Shown: piece by piece, positions 6,113 to 13,426 of the stretch
Position numbering within the stretch: position 1 is the stretch's first letter
Layout of the letters: every line of letters begins with the position of its first letter
Assembly: GCA_905209725.1 (NCBI GenBank)
Contig: CAJLTZ010000054.1
Coordinates: forward strand, 1-16,820
DNA length: 16,820 nucleotides
Direction of reading: 5' to 3'
DNA from: an uncultured Muribaculaceae bacterium
GTDB lineage: Bacteria; Bacteroidota; Bacteroidia; Bacteroidales; Muribaculaceae
Program-made: the position numbers and the translations under genes
The notes under the pieces: model-generated
Seen by the model: only the letters and a program-made list of their open reading frames with translations
Database searches by the model: none
Told to the model about the DNA's origin: nothing

Positions 6113-6574
6113 ATGGAGCAGACATTAGTTATCCTCAAGCCCTCCTGCATCGAGAGAAATCTGATAGGTGAAGTGATAGGGCGCATCGAGAAAAGAGGTT
6201 TGATAATTTGTGGAATGAAGATGATGCAGCTTGACGAGAAGATTCTCCGCGAGCATTATGCGCATCTTGTCGACAAGCCCTTTTTCCCCTCGATAGTAGA
6301 GTCGATGACAGCCAGCCCCGTGATAGTAATGTGCCTGAAAGGGGTAGACGTGGTAAGCGTCTTCCGCGAGATGACAGGCGTTACCAACGGCCGCAAGGCA
6401 GCGCCCGGCACCCTCCGAGGTGATTTCTGCATGAGCGGTTCGCTCAACATCATCCATGCCAGCGATTCAGTGGAGAACGCGCGTATAGAGATCAACCGCT
6501 TCTTCAAGCCCGAAGAAGTTTTTGATTATATGCCCGTCAACCTGAAATTCGTGTACGGCGCGGATGAGTTTTAA
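6113..6574 (+). CDS. ndk: Nucleoside-diphosphate kinase
   Basis: A 153-residue cytoplasmic enzyme that moves the gamma-phosphate from ATP to other nucleoside diphosphates through a phospho-histidine intermediate. It shows the family start MEQTLVILKPSCIERNLIGEVI, the nucleotide-binding NGRKAAPGTLRGDF, and the active-site segment NIIHASDSVENARIEI, where the His is the phosphorylated residue. Length matches the Bacteroidetes form (about 150-155). A GTG at 6101 would add four residues (MFKP), but the ATG at 6113 gives the conserved N-terminus. The end overlaps or nearly touches the peptidase gene downstream, pointing to co-transcription from the promoter at 6041-6072. KPSC replaces the more usual KPDA after the first strand, a tolerated change. 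Confidence 0.95.
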   Translation: MEQTLVILKPSCIERNLIGEVIGRIEKRGLIICGMKMMQLDEKILREHYAHLVDKPFFPSIVESMTASPVIVMCLKGVDVVSVFREMTGVTNGRKAAPGTLRGDFCMSGSLNIIHASDSVENARIEINRFFKPEEVFDYMPVNLKFVYGADEF

Positions 6575-6590
6575 ACTAAAAACTTCCAAG

Positions 6591-7529
6591 ATGCCAAAAC
6601 TTAAAAACATTATATGTGCCGCGCTGACTGTCCTGCTCGCAGGTATGACTGTTTCGGCACAGACAATCAAATCAAAATCGCCTCATTCACAGGCCCATAA
6701 GCAGCTGCTCGCCGCCCAGAAACGCAGCAACGATAAAATCAAACTCATTGAGAAGAACACCTTCATCGATCTGATTGACGATCTCGAGCCCGAACCTGAC
6801 ATCTACACCGAAGGCTGGAACAGCAAACGTGTCAATCCTTTCCGTGAAGCTGACGTGCCCAATTCCAAGACTATCGACGTAACAGGATATTTCATCCCCT
6901 GCCGTGGACGTGTCACATCCAACTATGGCTATCGCGCCAAGTTCGGACGTATGCACAAGGGTATTGACCTCGGCATCCGCATGAACGATACCATCTATGC
7001 TGCCTTCGACGGCAAGGTGCGCCTCACCAACTATGAGGCAAAAGGATATGGCAACTATGTGATTCTCCGTCACCCCAACGGCCTCGAGACAGTTTACGGT
7101 CACCTCAACCGTGCGCTCGTGAAGCCCGACCAGGTGGTGAAAGCAGGACAGCCCATCGCCCTCGGCGGCAGCACCGGCAGAAGCACAGGTCCCCATCTCC
7201 ATTTCGAAACGCGCTATATGGGTTATGCCATCAATCCCTCGGCGATATTCGATTTCGCCAACCGCACCACTCATACAGACACTTATCTCTTCACAAAGCA
7301 GACATATACCCAACCGCGTAACTTTGCTCCCTCCAGAAACCTTGCAAAATCCGAAAAGGAGAATCCATATAAGGCCGGAAGCGCTCAGAAGTCTTACGTG
7401 GTGAAGCGCGGCGATACCCTTTCCTCTATAGCCCGGCGTTATGGAATGTCGGCCACATCGCTCCGCAAGCTCAATAACCTCGAGAGCGGCGACCGAATCC
7501 AGGCAGGACAGGAACTCAAACTCAGATAA
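6591..7529 (+). CDS. Secreted M23-family peptidase with C-terminal LysM domain
   Basis: From ATG 6591 the protein has 312 residues and begins with a clear signal peptide, MPKLKNIICAALTVLLAGMTVSA, cleaved before QTIK. An in-frame ATG at 6564 would overlap ndk by 11 bp and add nine residues (MSFKLKTSK) to the signal; 6591 is preferred for its typical signal length. The mature protein has a spacer, an M23 (LytM-type) domain with the zinc ligands in HKGIDLG and HLHFE and a GNYVILRHPNG / TVYGHLN core, a Thr/Gln-rich linker, and a C-terminal LysM (YVVKRGDTLSSIARRYGMS through IQAGQELKLR). All zinc ligands appear intact, so it is predicted to be an active endopeptidase cutting peptidoglycan cross-links in the periplasm, with LysM binding glycan. 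It follows ndk closely and ends before a terminator hairpin. Confidence 0.92.
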   Translation: MPKLKNIICAALTVLLAGMTVSAQTIKSKSPHSQAHKQLLAAQKRSNDKIKLIEKNTFIDLIDDLEPEPDIYTEGWNSKRVNPFREADVPNSKTIDVTGYFIPCRGRVTSNYGYRAKFGRMHKGIDLGIRMNDTIYAAFDGKVRLTNYEAKGYGNYVILRHPNGLETVYGHLNRALVKPDQVVKAGQPIALGGSTGRSTGPHLHFETRYMGYAINPSAIFDFANRTTHTDTYLFTKQTYTQPRNFAPSRNLAKSEKENPYKAGSAQKSYVVKRGDTLSSIARRYGMSATSLRKLNNLESGDRIQAGQELKLR

Positions 7530-7660
7530 ATTCTAATTTCACCCTGATATATATCTTACATTATTGTCCATTGCAATTGTAAAGAATATAAGCAATCAAA
7601 CAACAATCACTAGAGCATTTAATTGATATACTGTTAGTAATAACTTAAGAATGAATTATT

Positions 7661-7695
7661 AAAAGGGAGGTCGAATTTAATCCGGCCTCCCTTTT
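7661..7695. terminator. Bidirectional terminator between the peptidase gene and the PUL
   Basis: AAAAGGGAGG (7661-7670) pairs with CCTCCCTTTT (7686-7695); three more pairs including one G-U extend the stem inward. A run of T follows on both strands (CTTTTCCC plus, CCCTTTTAATAATT minus). It lies 131 bp after the peptidase stop and 65 bp after the end of the minus-strand PUL, so it can end both transcripts. The remaining intergenic sequence (7530-7660 and 7696-7760) shows nothing else recognisable. Confidence 0.85.
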
Positions 7696-7760
7696 CCCTT
7701 GATAGTCTTATATTTATTGATAAACTATCGTACCTGTATACCTAATAATCTTTCCTAATC

Positions 7761-8681
7761 TTATTTAACCATTAACTTCTTGTCTCCTGCAATGTACATT
7801 CCGGCGGGAAGACCTTCTGTGGCTGTCTCGGAAGGCACGAGGCTGCGTACCTTTACACCCTGGAGGTTGTATACGTCTATGAGAACATTGCCTTCATTTC
7901 CGATGATGTTGTCAACGCCTGTGGTTACATCATCGTTGGTCAGTGTCACAGCCACGATGTTGAAGGGGTCGCCTGCCTCTTTGTTGCCCTGGATCATCAC
8001 TGCATTCACGCCCTCGGCTGCGAGATATTCAGCCACCTTGATATCCTTAAGGTCAATCACTGCAAGCTTGTTCTCATGCTTGATCTGGTCATTGTTGGCC
8101 CATACTGTCTCCGGATCCCATTTTGTAAGGACCTTCATAAAATAGCCGGTGTAGTCCTTCACGTCATCGGAAAGATAGATGTTCATGTAGCGCTGGTCTT
8201 TATAGTTGGCAAAAGCCGACTTGAAGATCTCGAGGGTGTTCCAGTTGTCAACCCAGAAATAGCCGCCCCAGATTGCATTCTCGGGCATGTTGAAGCCATC
8301 GTTGCGGATGCTCACTCCGGTCACTGTGAAACTTGCGCCACAGATCTCCATACCATACTCTTTGAGGGCTGCGAGCATATCGGTTGTGATATAAGCCTTG
8401 AAGTCGGTGGAATTGTCGCCAAGCTGTGTTAAGCGGCTACCGGGAAGCCATGTGCCGTTGGCCTTGATCTCGATTACGTCGGTGGTCTTGGAGAACGTGA
8501 TGTAGATGTAGTCGCCGATATTTATATTGTCGGCAAACTGATCTGCGGGAATTGTGAGAGTGTTCTCCCAGGTCACCTCCTTTGGTTCACCTTCATAGAG
8601 AGTTTTCACTGTTGTGTCTTCAGCCATTGAGGGGATAGCTGCTAAGAGCGCAGCTGCAAGCGTAAAAGTCAATTTTTTCAT
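7761..8681 (-). CDS. Secreted PUL protein with two beta-rich modules and C-terminal sorting-like tail
   Basis: A 306-residue protein with a signal peptide (MKKLTFTLAAALLAAIPSMA, cut before EDTT). No catalytic motif is recognised. Two related modules are visible: about 28-129 (VTWENTLTIPADQFADNINI, GDYIYITFS, TDMLAALKEYGMEICGASFT, VTGVSIRND) and about 137-251 (IWGGYFWVDNWNTLEIFKSA, MNIYLSD, AEYLAAEGVNAVMIQG, DPFNIVAVTLTND). Both end in a VxxVxxxND strand, and Trp/Tyr residues are frequent in the second, as in glycan-binding beta-sandwich modules. Residues 255-306 (IDVYNLQGVKVR, GLPAGMYIAGDKKLMVK) resemble the C-terminal domain common in secreted Prevotella/Muribaculaceae proteins and linked to type IX secretion. 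It is the last PUL gene, 63 bp after the GH32 gene with a hairpin between. A carbohydrate-binding role is inferred, not shown. Confidence 0.75.
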   Translation of the reverse strand: MKKLTFTLAAALLAAIPSMAEDTTVKTLYEGEPKEVTWENTLTIPADQFADNINIGDYIYITFSKTTDVIEIKANGTWLPGSRLTQLGDNSTDFKAYITTDMLAALKEYGMEICGASFTVTGVSIRNDGFNMPENAIWGGYFWVDNWNTLEIFKSAFANYKDQRYMNIYLSDDVKDYTGYFMKVLTKWDPETVWANNDQIKHENKLAVIDLKDIKVAEYLAAEGVNAVMIQGNKEAGDPFNIVAVTLTNDDVTTGVDNIIGNEGNVLIDVYNLQGVKVRSLVPSETATEGLPAGMYIAGDKKLMVK

Positions 8682-8701
8682 ACTTGGGTTAGTTTTTTAT
8701 T

Positions 8702-8737
8702 TCAGTTCCGCCACACCTTCCGGCATGGCGGAACTGA
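8702..8737 (-). other. Intercistronic hairpin between the GH32 gene and the last PUL gene
   Basis: TCAGTTCCGCCA (8702-8713) and TGGCGGAACTGA (8726-8737) form a perfect 12-bp stem with a 12-base loop. In the direction of PUL transcription the hairpin begins 8 bases after the GH32 stop and is followed by AATAAAAAAC, with no U-tract, so it is not a classic intrinsic terminator. It more likely stabilises the 3' end of upstream mRNA or attenuates the last gene. Confidence 0.75.
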
Positions 8738-8744
8738 GGGTTTA

Positions 8745-10274
8745 TTAACGTTTGGATACTTTCAGGTCGGAAACTGTCACGGTGCCTCCGTAACTGTTGA
8801 TCGACCAGCAGTTGCGGGCAGTACCGTATACACGGGTTGTATAGGCCACTGTCTCGTTGATATACATCGTCATTACCGAATTGTCGGTGATGATTGTGAT
8901 GTTGTATACGCCGTCAACTGGAGTATTGAAGTTATAGCCATCTGTGTTGGGCACGAAGCCGATGCCGCCCTCCTCCTCATAGTTGATCTTCCTGACGGTC
9001 TCGCTTTCGGGATTCACTATGATGGAATAGAATTTCTCGGAATTGCTTCCGCGTGCGAACGACACGCCAAACTTATCCCAGGGCGAAGTGGTCTTGAGTT
9101 GGAAGGAGATGCGGTTCTCTGTCCCGAGACGTGGCATAAGTTTGAATTCGTCGCCGGTGAGTGTAAAGTCGGCCTGAGCCTCAGCCTTGACGAAAAGCGA
9201 TGCGATAGCGGGGACTTCAGCCAGGGAAAGAGTACCGTCGGGGTTCTGGACAAGTTTATGAGCCACGAGATTGCCGGCCCAGTCGGCATTGCCGATGTTA
9301 TCGCTGCCGGCGCGTGTGGCGCACCATCCCCAGATGTAGCGGTTAGTGCCGTCGGAAGCCGTCTTGCCGGCATAGAAACCGCGTGAGTCAAGGAAACCCT
9401 CCTTCGAGTCGGGCCAGAGACCGGCATCGTTGGCGGTGCAGGCCTTCAGTTCGTCGAGGGTGCGGCCTTTGAAATACTGCACGCGGCGCACTGCGTCATG
9501 CTGCTCGGAATAGATGAGATACCACCAGTCGCCCATCTTGAAGAGGTCGGGGCACTCATAGAAGCGGTCCCACATCATTGTCATGAACACGCCGGCCGAT
9601 TCCCAATTGAGAAGGTCGGGAGATGTGTATTCTGCCAGTACACCTTTGCCGTCCTTACGTGTGGAGACGAGCATATGGAATATGCCGTCGTCGCCCTTGA
9701 ACACGCAGGGGTCGCGGAAATCAATGTTGCTGTAGGTGTCGCCGCCGGTGATGAGCAGTTCACGGTTTTTCTCCCAGGTCTTGAAATCCTTTGAAGTGGC
9801 CAGCATCACAGCCTCCGTGATGCCGTCGGTGGAAGCAGCGTTGGGGGAGTGGGCGGTATAGAAGGTGTAGTATATGCCATCGTTGTAGATTGTGGAACCC
9901 GTTCCGATGGCGGCATCAAGTTCGGTGGCGCTTCCGCAGGGAATCAGTTCGCCCATCGACTCATAGGAGGCTCCGTCAGCAGTCTTCACGCACCAGATGG
10001 GATGGTAGGTCAAAGCCTGGTTGGGGCGATAGTCCTGAAGATACATAATCTTGAAGTCTTTTGCCACGGGGTCGTAGAAAGGCATAGGGTCGCCTACATA
10101 GCCCACGTAAGGCTTATAGTATATCTTCTGGCTCATGCCTTCATCGGTGTCCAGATACAGTTCGCTATTTGCCAGATCGCGGTCGGTGAGAACGTGTTTG
10201 TCGTCGCTGCAGCTTGCAAACGACATCAGCGAGGCCGCTAAAACCGGTATGGTGAGAAACATATTATAGTTCAT
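8745..10274 (-). CDS. GH32-like fructan hydrolase lipoprotein (levanase/fructanase type)
   Basis: A 509-residue lipoprotein: the signal ends in SLMSFASC, with acylated Cys22 followed by SDD, a Bacteroidetes surface-export-like stretch. The five-bladed propeller (about 55-345) carries the three GH32 acidic sites: GDP at 61-63 (predicted nucleophile Asp62), FRDP at 186-189 (Asp188, stabiliser) and YECPDLF at 239-245 (Glu240, acid/base). FYAGKT (300-305) fits the late GH32 block. The first motif, YVGDPMPFYD, departs from the classic WMNDPNG, marking a divergent branch. A C-terminal beta-sandwich (about 360-509, GTENRISFQLKTTSPW, MTMYINETVAYTTRVYG) follows, as in GH32 enzymes. It would cut fructan at the cell surface. 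It starts 25 bp after the DUF4960-like gene. The N-terminus MNYNMF lacks the usual lysines before the hydrophobic core. Linkage (levan or inulin) and endo/exo mode cannot be told. Confidence 0.85.
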   Translation of the reverse strand: MNYNMFLTIPVLAASLMSFASCSDDKHVLTDRDLANSELYLDTDEGMSQKIYYKPYVGYVGDPMPFYDPVAKDFKIMYLQDYRPNQALTYHPIWCVKTADGASYESMGELIPCGSATELDAAIGTGSTIYNDGIYYTFYTAHSPNAASTDGITEAVMLATSKDFKTWEKNRELLITGGDTYSNIDFRDPCVFKGDDGIFHMLVSTRKDGKGVLAEYTSPDLLNWESAGVFMTMMWDRFYECPDLFKMGDWWYLIYSEQHDAVRRVQYFKGRTLDELKACTANDAGLWPDSKEGFLDSRGFYAGKTASDGTNRYIWGWCATRAGSDNIGNADWAGNLVAHKLVQNPDGTLSLAEVPAIASLFVKAEAQADFTLTGDEFKLMPRLGTENRISFQLKTTSPWDKFGVSFARGSNSEKFYSIIVNPESETVRKINYEEEGGIGFVPNTDGYNFNTPVDGVYNITIITDNSVMTMYINETVAYTTRVYGTARNCWSINSYGGTVTVSDLKVSKR

Positions 10275-10299
10275 AATTGATTTCTTTAATGGGGTGGGT

Positions 10300-11676
10300 T
10301 TATTTGCAGAGATAGTTGATGGCGTTGATCGTCATGTCTATCATATTCTGGCGATAGGGGTTATTCACGTTGTTGCGGTCGTACCATTCATAGGCGGGAG
10401 TGCCGATGGTGATCACGCGGCCGGAAGTGAAGCCCTTCAGAGCCTCGTAGGGTTCGAATTCGGCTATGGTCACTCGGTTGATGTCAAACTGGTCGCCCGA
10501 AGCGAGAGCCTTGGCGCCGGTGCGCTCTTCCCATCCGGCCATAGAGCCATAGGGATCCCAGTCCACGCCCCACTGCAGCGTGCGGTTGGTGTTGGAGCAG
10601 CCCTTTGCAAGAAGGATGATGCGGCCGTTCTCATCGGGAGTCAGACCTTGGTAGAGGGGATGCGACTCGTGGCCGGTGATTGTGAATCCGAGATTGTCGG
10701 TAAGGGTCTCATACGACTCGCCGCCGAACATATTATTGGGGCTCTGCTGGTCGCGAGCGATGCGCCATACGTCGTTGATATATCTTGCGCCGTCACGGGT
10801 GGCGAGGATTGCGCCGCCACGAAGCCAGTAGCTGTTGAAGAGGTCGCGGGAATCCCAGAGTGTGCCGGGCCAGTCGGTCCAGTCGAAATGACACCAGATC
10901 ATCGCGAAATCATCAAGCTTCACACGTCCGTCGATAATATCCTGGATGGTGACATAGCGAGTGTTGGGCACATTCTCGAGCATCCAGCGGCAGGCTGCCT
11001 TTGCCTCGTCGCCCAGACCATCAACGGTAGATGCGTTGCCGATGAATGCCTTGGGGGCCTGGGATATGTCGTTCTGAATTACTGAGACCGTGTATTCAAC
11101 CACGGCTGTGCGCAGAGAGGCTGTGAATTTCACAGGTTGCGTGAAATTGAGCACCGAACCGGATTCGGGAGTGACTGTGGTGCCTTCGTTGACCGTATAC
11201 GACACCTGCATTGCGGTGATATCCTCGTCCATAGGCACGAAGCATTTGATTGTGTGCGCGATATTGTCGATAGTGCCTGCATACTTGCCGTTGACGGTAA
11301 ATGTCAGGAATTCCACATTGTCGTGCTTCACGGATATGGTGTAGTTGGAGAATACATCGCCATTCACCACCTTGATTGCTCTGGGGATGGTGCCGTCAAA
11401 CTCGGTGCCTACGGGATAGTCGCAAGTGGCTCCCTCGCTCAGCTTGATGGCATCGATGCGGAGGTGTTCGAGGTCCACATCGGTAGAAACATTCACGCTT
11501 ACGGTCTTGGCAGTGTGGTCAATCACGCCGGCGAATCCGTTGACGGTGATTGCCTCAATACGTGTGTCCCCTCCCAGACGCAGGTCGGAGGTGTTGTCGC
11601 TATCGCATCCCTGCAGTGCAAAGCCTACTGTCAGGAGCAACAGCACATATATTGATTTTAAAATAGTTTTCATCAT
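10300..11676 (-). CDS. SusE-position surface glycan-binding lipoprotein, DUF4960-like domain
   Basis: A 458-residue lipoprotein with signal ending LQGC; Cys24 is followed by DSDNTSD, consistent with export to the outer surface. Residues about 39-117 and 122-200 are two related immunoglobulin-like modules (xxITVNGxAGxIDxxAKT... and xxFTVNGKYAGTIDNIAHT..., each ending YTISV or YTVSV). Residues about 208-458 form an alpha/beta domain (KAFIGNASTVDGLGDEAKAA, FAMIWCHFDWTDWP, GGAILATRDGARYI, GRVITIGTPAYEWYD) that I assign to DUF4960, found next to GH32 genes in Bacteroidetes fructan loci. Clustered Trp (265, 269, 274; 369, 373, 382) could line a sugar-binding site. It starts 7 bp after the SusD stop. 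Position matches BT1761 of the B. thetaiotaomicron levan locus. ATG at 11676 or the next one at 11673 are equally possible. Confidence 0.83.
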   Translation of the reverse strand: MMKTILKSIYVLLLLTVGFALQGCDSDNTSDLRLGGDTRIEAITVNGFAGVIDHTAKTVSVNVSTDVDLEHLRIDAIKLSEGATCDYPVGTEFDGTIPRAIKVVNGDVFSNYTISVKHDNVEFLTFTVNGKYAGTIDNIAHTIKCFVPMDEDITAMQVSYTVNEGTTVTPESGSVLNFTQPVKFTASLRTAVVEYTVSVIQNDISQAPKAFIGNASTVDGLGDEAKAACRWMLENVPNTRYVTIQDIIDGRVKLDDFAMIWCHFDWTDWPGTLWDSRDLFNSYWLRGGAILATRDGARYINDVWRIARDQQSPNNMFGGESYETLTDNLGFTITGHESHPLYQGLTPDENGRIILLAKGCSNTNRTLQWGVDWDPYGSMAGWEERTGAKALASGDQFDINRVTIAEFEPYEALKGFTSGRVITIGTPAYEWYDRNNVNNPYRQNMIDMTINAINYLCK

Positions 11677-11683
11677 CTATATT

Positions 11684-13414
11684 TTACCAGTTACCAATGT
11701 TTTGTTTGTAGTGGCCGTTAGAAGCACTCAGCTGCGAGAAGGGTATCGGCAGATACTCATTCTTGTTGGGCGTAAAGTTGGCTGTAGCATAGATGGAGCA
11801 GTTGTCGGCTTCATCGGCATAATATTTATTGAGCACTTTGTCGGCTTCGCCCCATCTTACGAGGTCGAAGAAGCGATCGCTCTCCATTGCGAGTTCAAGG
11901 CGGCGTTCGAACTTCACGATCTTCAGGGCCTGCTCCTTGTCGTAGTTGCCATTATAGGGGCGAATGTTTATGTGCACGCCATAGAGTTTCTCATAGTCGG
12001 AGATCATACCGATGCTCTGGGCTGCACGGTTGCGAAGTGTGTTGACAATGGATATAGCCTCGGGAATGCCCTGGTTGAGCTGTACGAGAGCCTCGGCACG
12101 CATAAGCATCACATCGGCGTAGCGAATCACGATGCGGTTCATCGGAGAGCCCCACCATGCGCCCTTCACGAGGAATTCGCTCTCGGGGTCAACGTTCTGC
12201 TTCAGGGTCACATAGTAGCCGTAGAGGCCGTTGCTTCGGCTCCAGGTGGCTGTTTTGTCCATTATGAAGTCCTTATTGAACATATAGGGAGTGCCCGGCA
12301 TGCCCACAGTGAGGAAGAGGCGGGGATCGGCATAGTCAGAAGTGAGGTTGAAGTCGTTCTGGTTGAAGTCGTCAAACATAGGATGACCGTTGTCGTCGGT
12401 CTTGAAAGCGTTCACGAGGTTCTGGCTCGGCTTGTAGAAGTCGCAGCCGCCATCGGTGACGCCGGGGATGTTGGGGACGATAAGGCCATACGACCAGTTG
12501 CAATTACCGTGGTTCGTTCCATCGTTGAAGGAATACTGCATGGCCCAAACCGACTCGGGTCCGTTCTCATACACCGGCTCGGGGCGGAAGTTGTTGTGGA
12601 AGTCCGGCTCGAGGGCGCAGGCAGATGCCGTCATGATGGCGGGATCGGTGTATTTGATTACGTTCTGCAGGTCCTCAGCATTGATGGAGGTCACTGCATT
12701 CGACTGGGGATTGTCCTGACGATAGGCCTTATAGAGATAGGTCTTTGCGAGATAGGCAGCGGCAGCGGCGCGGTTGGGACGGCCCACCTCCTTCTGGATG
12801 GCAGGGAGATTGTCGTAGGCGTATTTGAAATCGTCGATGATAAGCTGCCAGCCCTCGTCGTTGGTGTAACGGGTGTTCTCAAGGTCGTTGTATTGCTCCG
12901 GCGTGAGTTTCTCGTCGATGGCGAAGGGGATGTTCTTATAGAGACGTTTCAGGAGAAAATGACCGTGGGCACGCAGGAATTTCATCTCGGCGATGCGCTG
13001 GTCGCGGAGAGGATAGCTGTCGGCATCCATCTCGTCGAGCACTGCGAGGGCTGTGTTGGCACGGGAGATCACCTTGTAGAGGCGGTCCCACATGTCGGAG
13101 ATGTTCCAGTTAGTGGTCATGATGCCCTGTGAGATCTCCAGAGCATGGAACACATCGCCATCCTCTGTGCCGTTTCCGCCCTTGTAGGCGTCGTCGGAAC
13201 GCACGTCGTAGTTCCACATAGAGAATGAGGAGTTGATATCTTCAATCGAGATCCAGCCGGCATAGGCAGAAATCACGAGATTGTCGATGTAATCGGGGTT
13301 GAGCACCTGCTCATTGTCCAGAGTTCCCTGAGGCTTCTGCTCGTCAAGGAAATCGTTACAGCCGGTTGAGATGAATGCCATCGCAATGGCTGCAGTGTAT
13401 AATAATTTTTTCAT
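11684..13414 (-). CDS. SusD/RagB-family glycan-binding outer-membrane lipoprotein
   Basis: A 576-residue lipoprotein with signal MKKLLYTAAIAMAFISTGC; Cys19 is followed by NDFLDEQKPQG, the hallmark start of mature SusD proteins. The helical TPR-like region follows (WNISDMWDRLYKVISRANTALAVLDEM; AEMKFLRAHGHFLLKRLY), then the family's conserved IVIRYADVMLMRAEALVQLN (about 455-475) and FERRLELAMESDRFFDLVRWGEADKVL near the C-terminus, ending in YLPIPFSQLSASNGHYKQN. It acts as the lid of the SusC barrel and captures the oligosaccharide. Length is within the usual 500-600. It begins 12 bp after the SusC stop; the pair is expected to work as one complex. Substrate is inferred from the GH32 neighbour. 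Confidence 0.95.
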   Translation of the reverse strand: MKKLLYTAAIAMAFISTGCNDFLDEQKPQGTLDNEQVLNPDYIDNLVISAYAGWISIEDINSSFSMWNYDVRSDDAYKGGNGTEDGDVFHALEISQGIMTTNWNISDMWDRLYKVISRANTALAVLDEMDADSYPLRDQRIAEMKFLRAHGHFLLKRLYKNIPFAIDEKLTPEQYNDLENTRYTNDEGWQLIIDDFKYAYDNLPAIQKEVGRPNRAAAAAYLAKTYLYKAYRQDNPQSNAVTSINAEDLQNVIKYTDPAIMTASACALEPDFHNNFRPEPVYENGPESVWAMQYSFNDGTNHGNCNWSYGLIVPNIPGVTDGGCDFYKPSQNLVNAFKTDDNGHPMFDDFNQNDFNLTSDYADPRLFLTVGMPGTPYMFNKDFIMDKTATWSRSNGLYGYYVTLKQNVDPESEFLVKGAWWGSPMNRIVIRYADVMLMRAEALVQLNQGIPEAISIVNTLRNRAAQSIGMISDYEKLYGVHINIRPYNGNYDKEQALKIVKFERRLELAMESDRFFDLVRWGEADKVLNKYYADEADNCSIYATANFTPNKNEYLPIPFSQLSASNGHYKQNIGNW

Positions 13415-13426
13415 CGCTGCTTGTAA

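Noticed and set aside
8702..8737. Hairpin as an intrinsic terminator of the PUL after the GH32 gene
   Set aside because: No U-tract follows in the direction of transcription (AATAAAAAAC follows), so full termination is unlikely; kept as an intercistronic hairpin.
10294..11085. Open frame of 263 codons on the plus strand
   Set aside because: Antisense to the DUF4960-like lipoprotein gene over its whole length; same shadow composition, no recognisable motif.
11426..13132. Open frame of 568 codons on the plus strand
   Set aside because: It lies antisense to the clear susD gene and part of the DUF4960-like gene. Its product has no domain-like pattern, is rich in V/I/H/E in a shadow-like way, and has no signal or promoter. 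It is a stop-poor shadow produced by the codon usage of the real genes.
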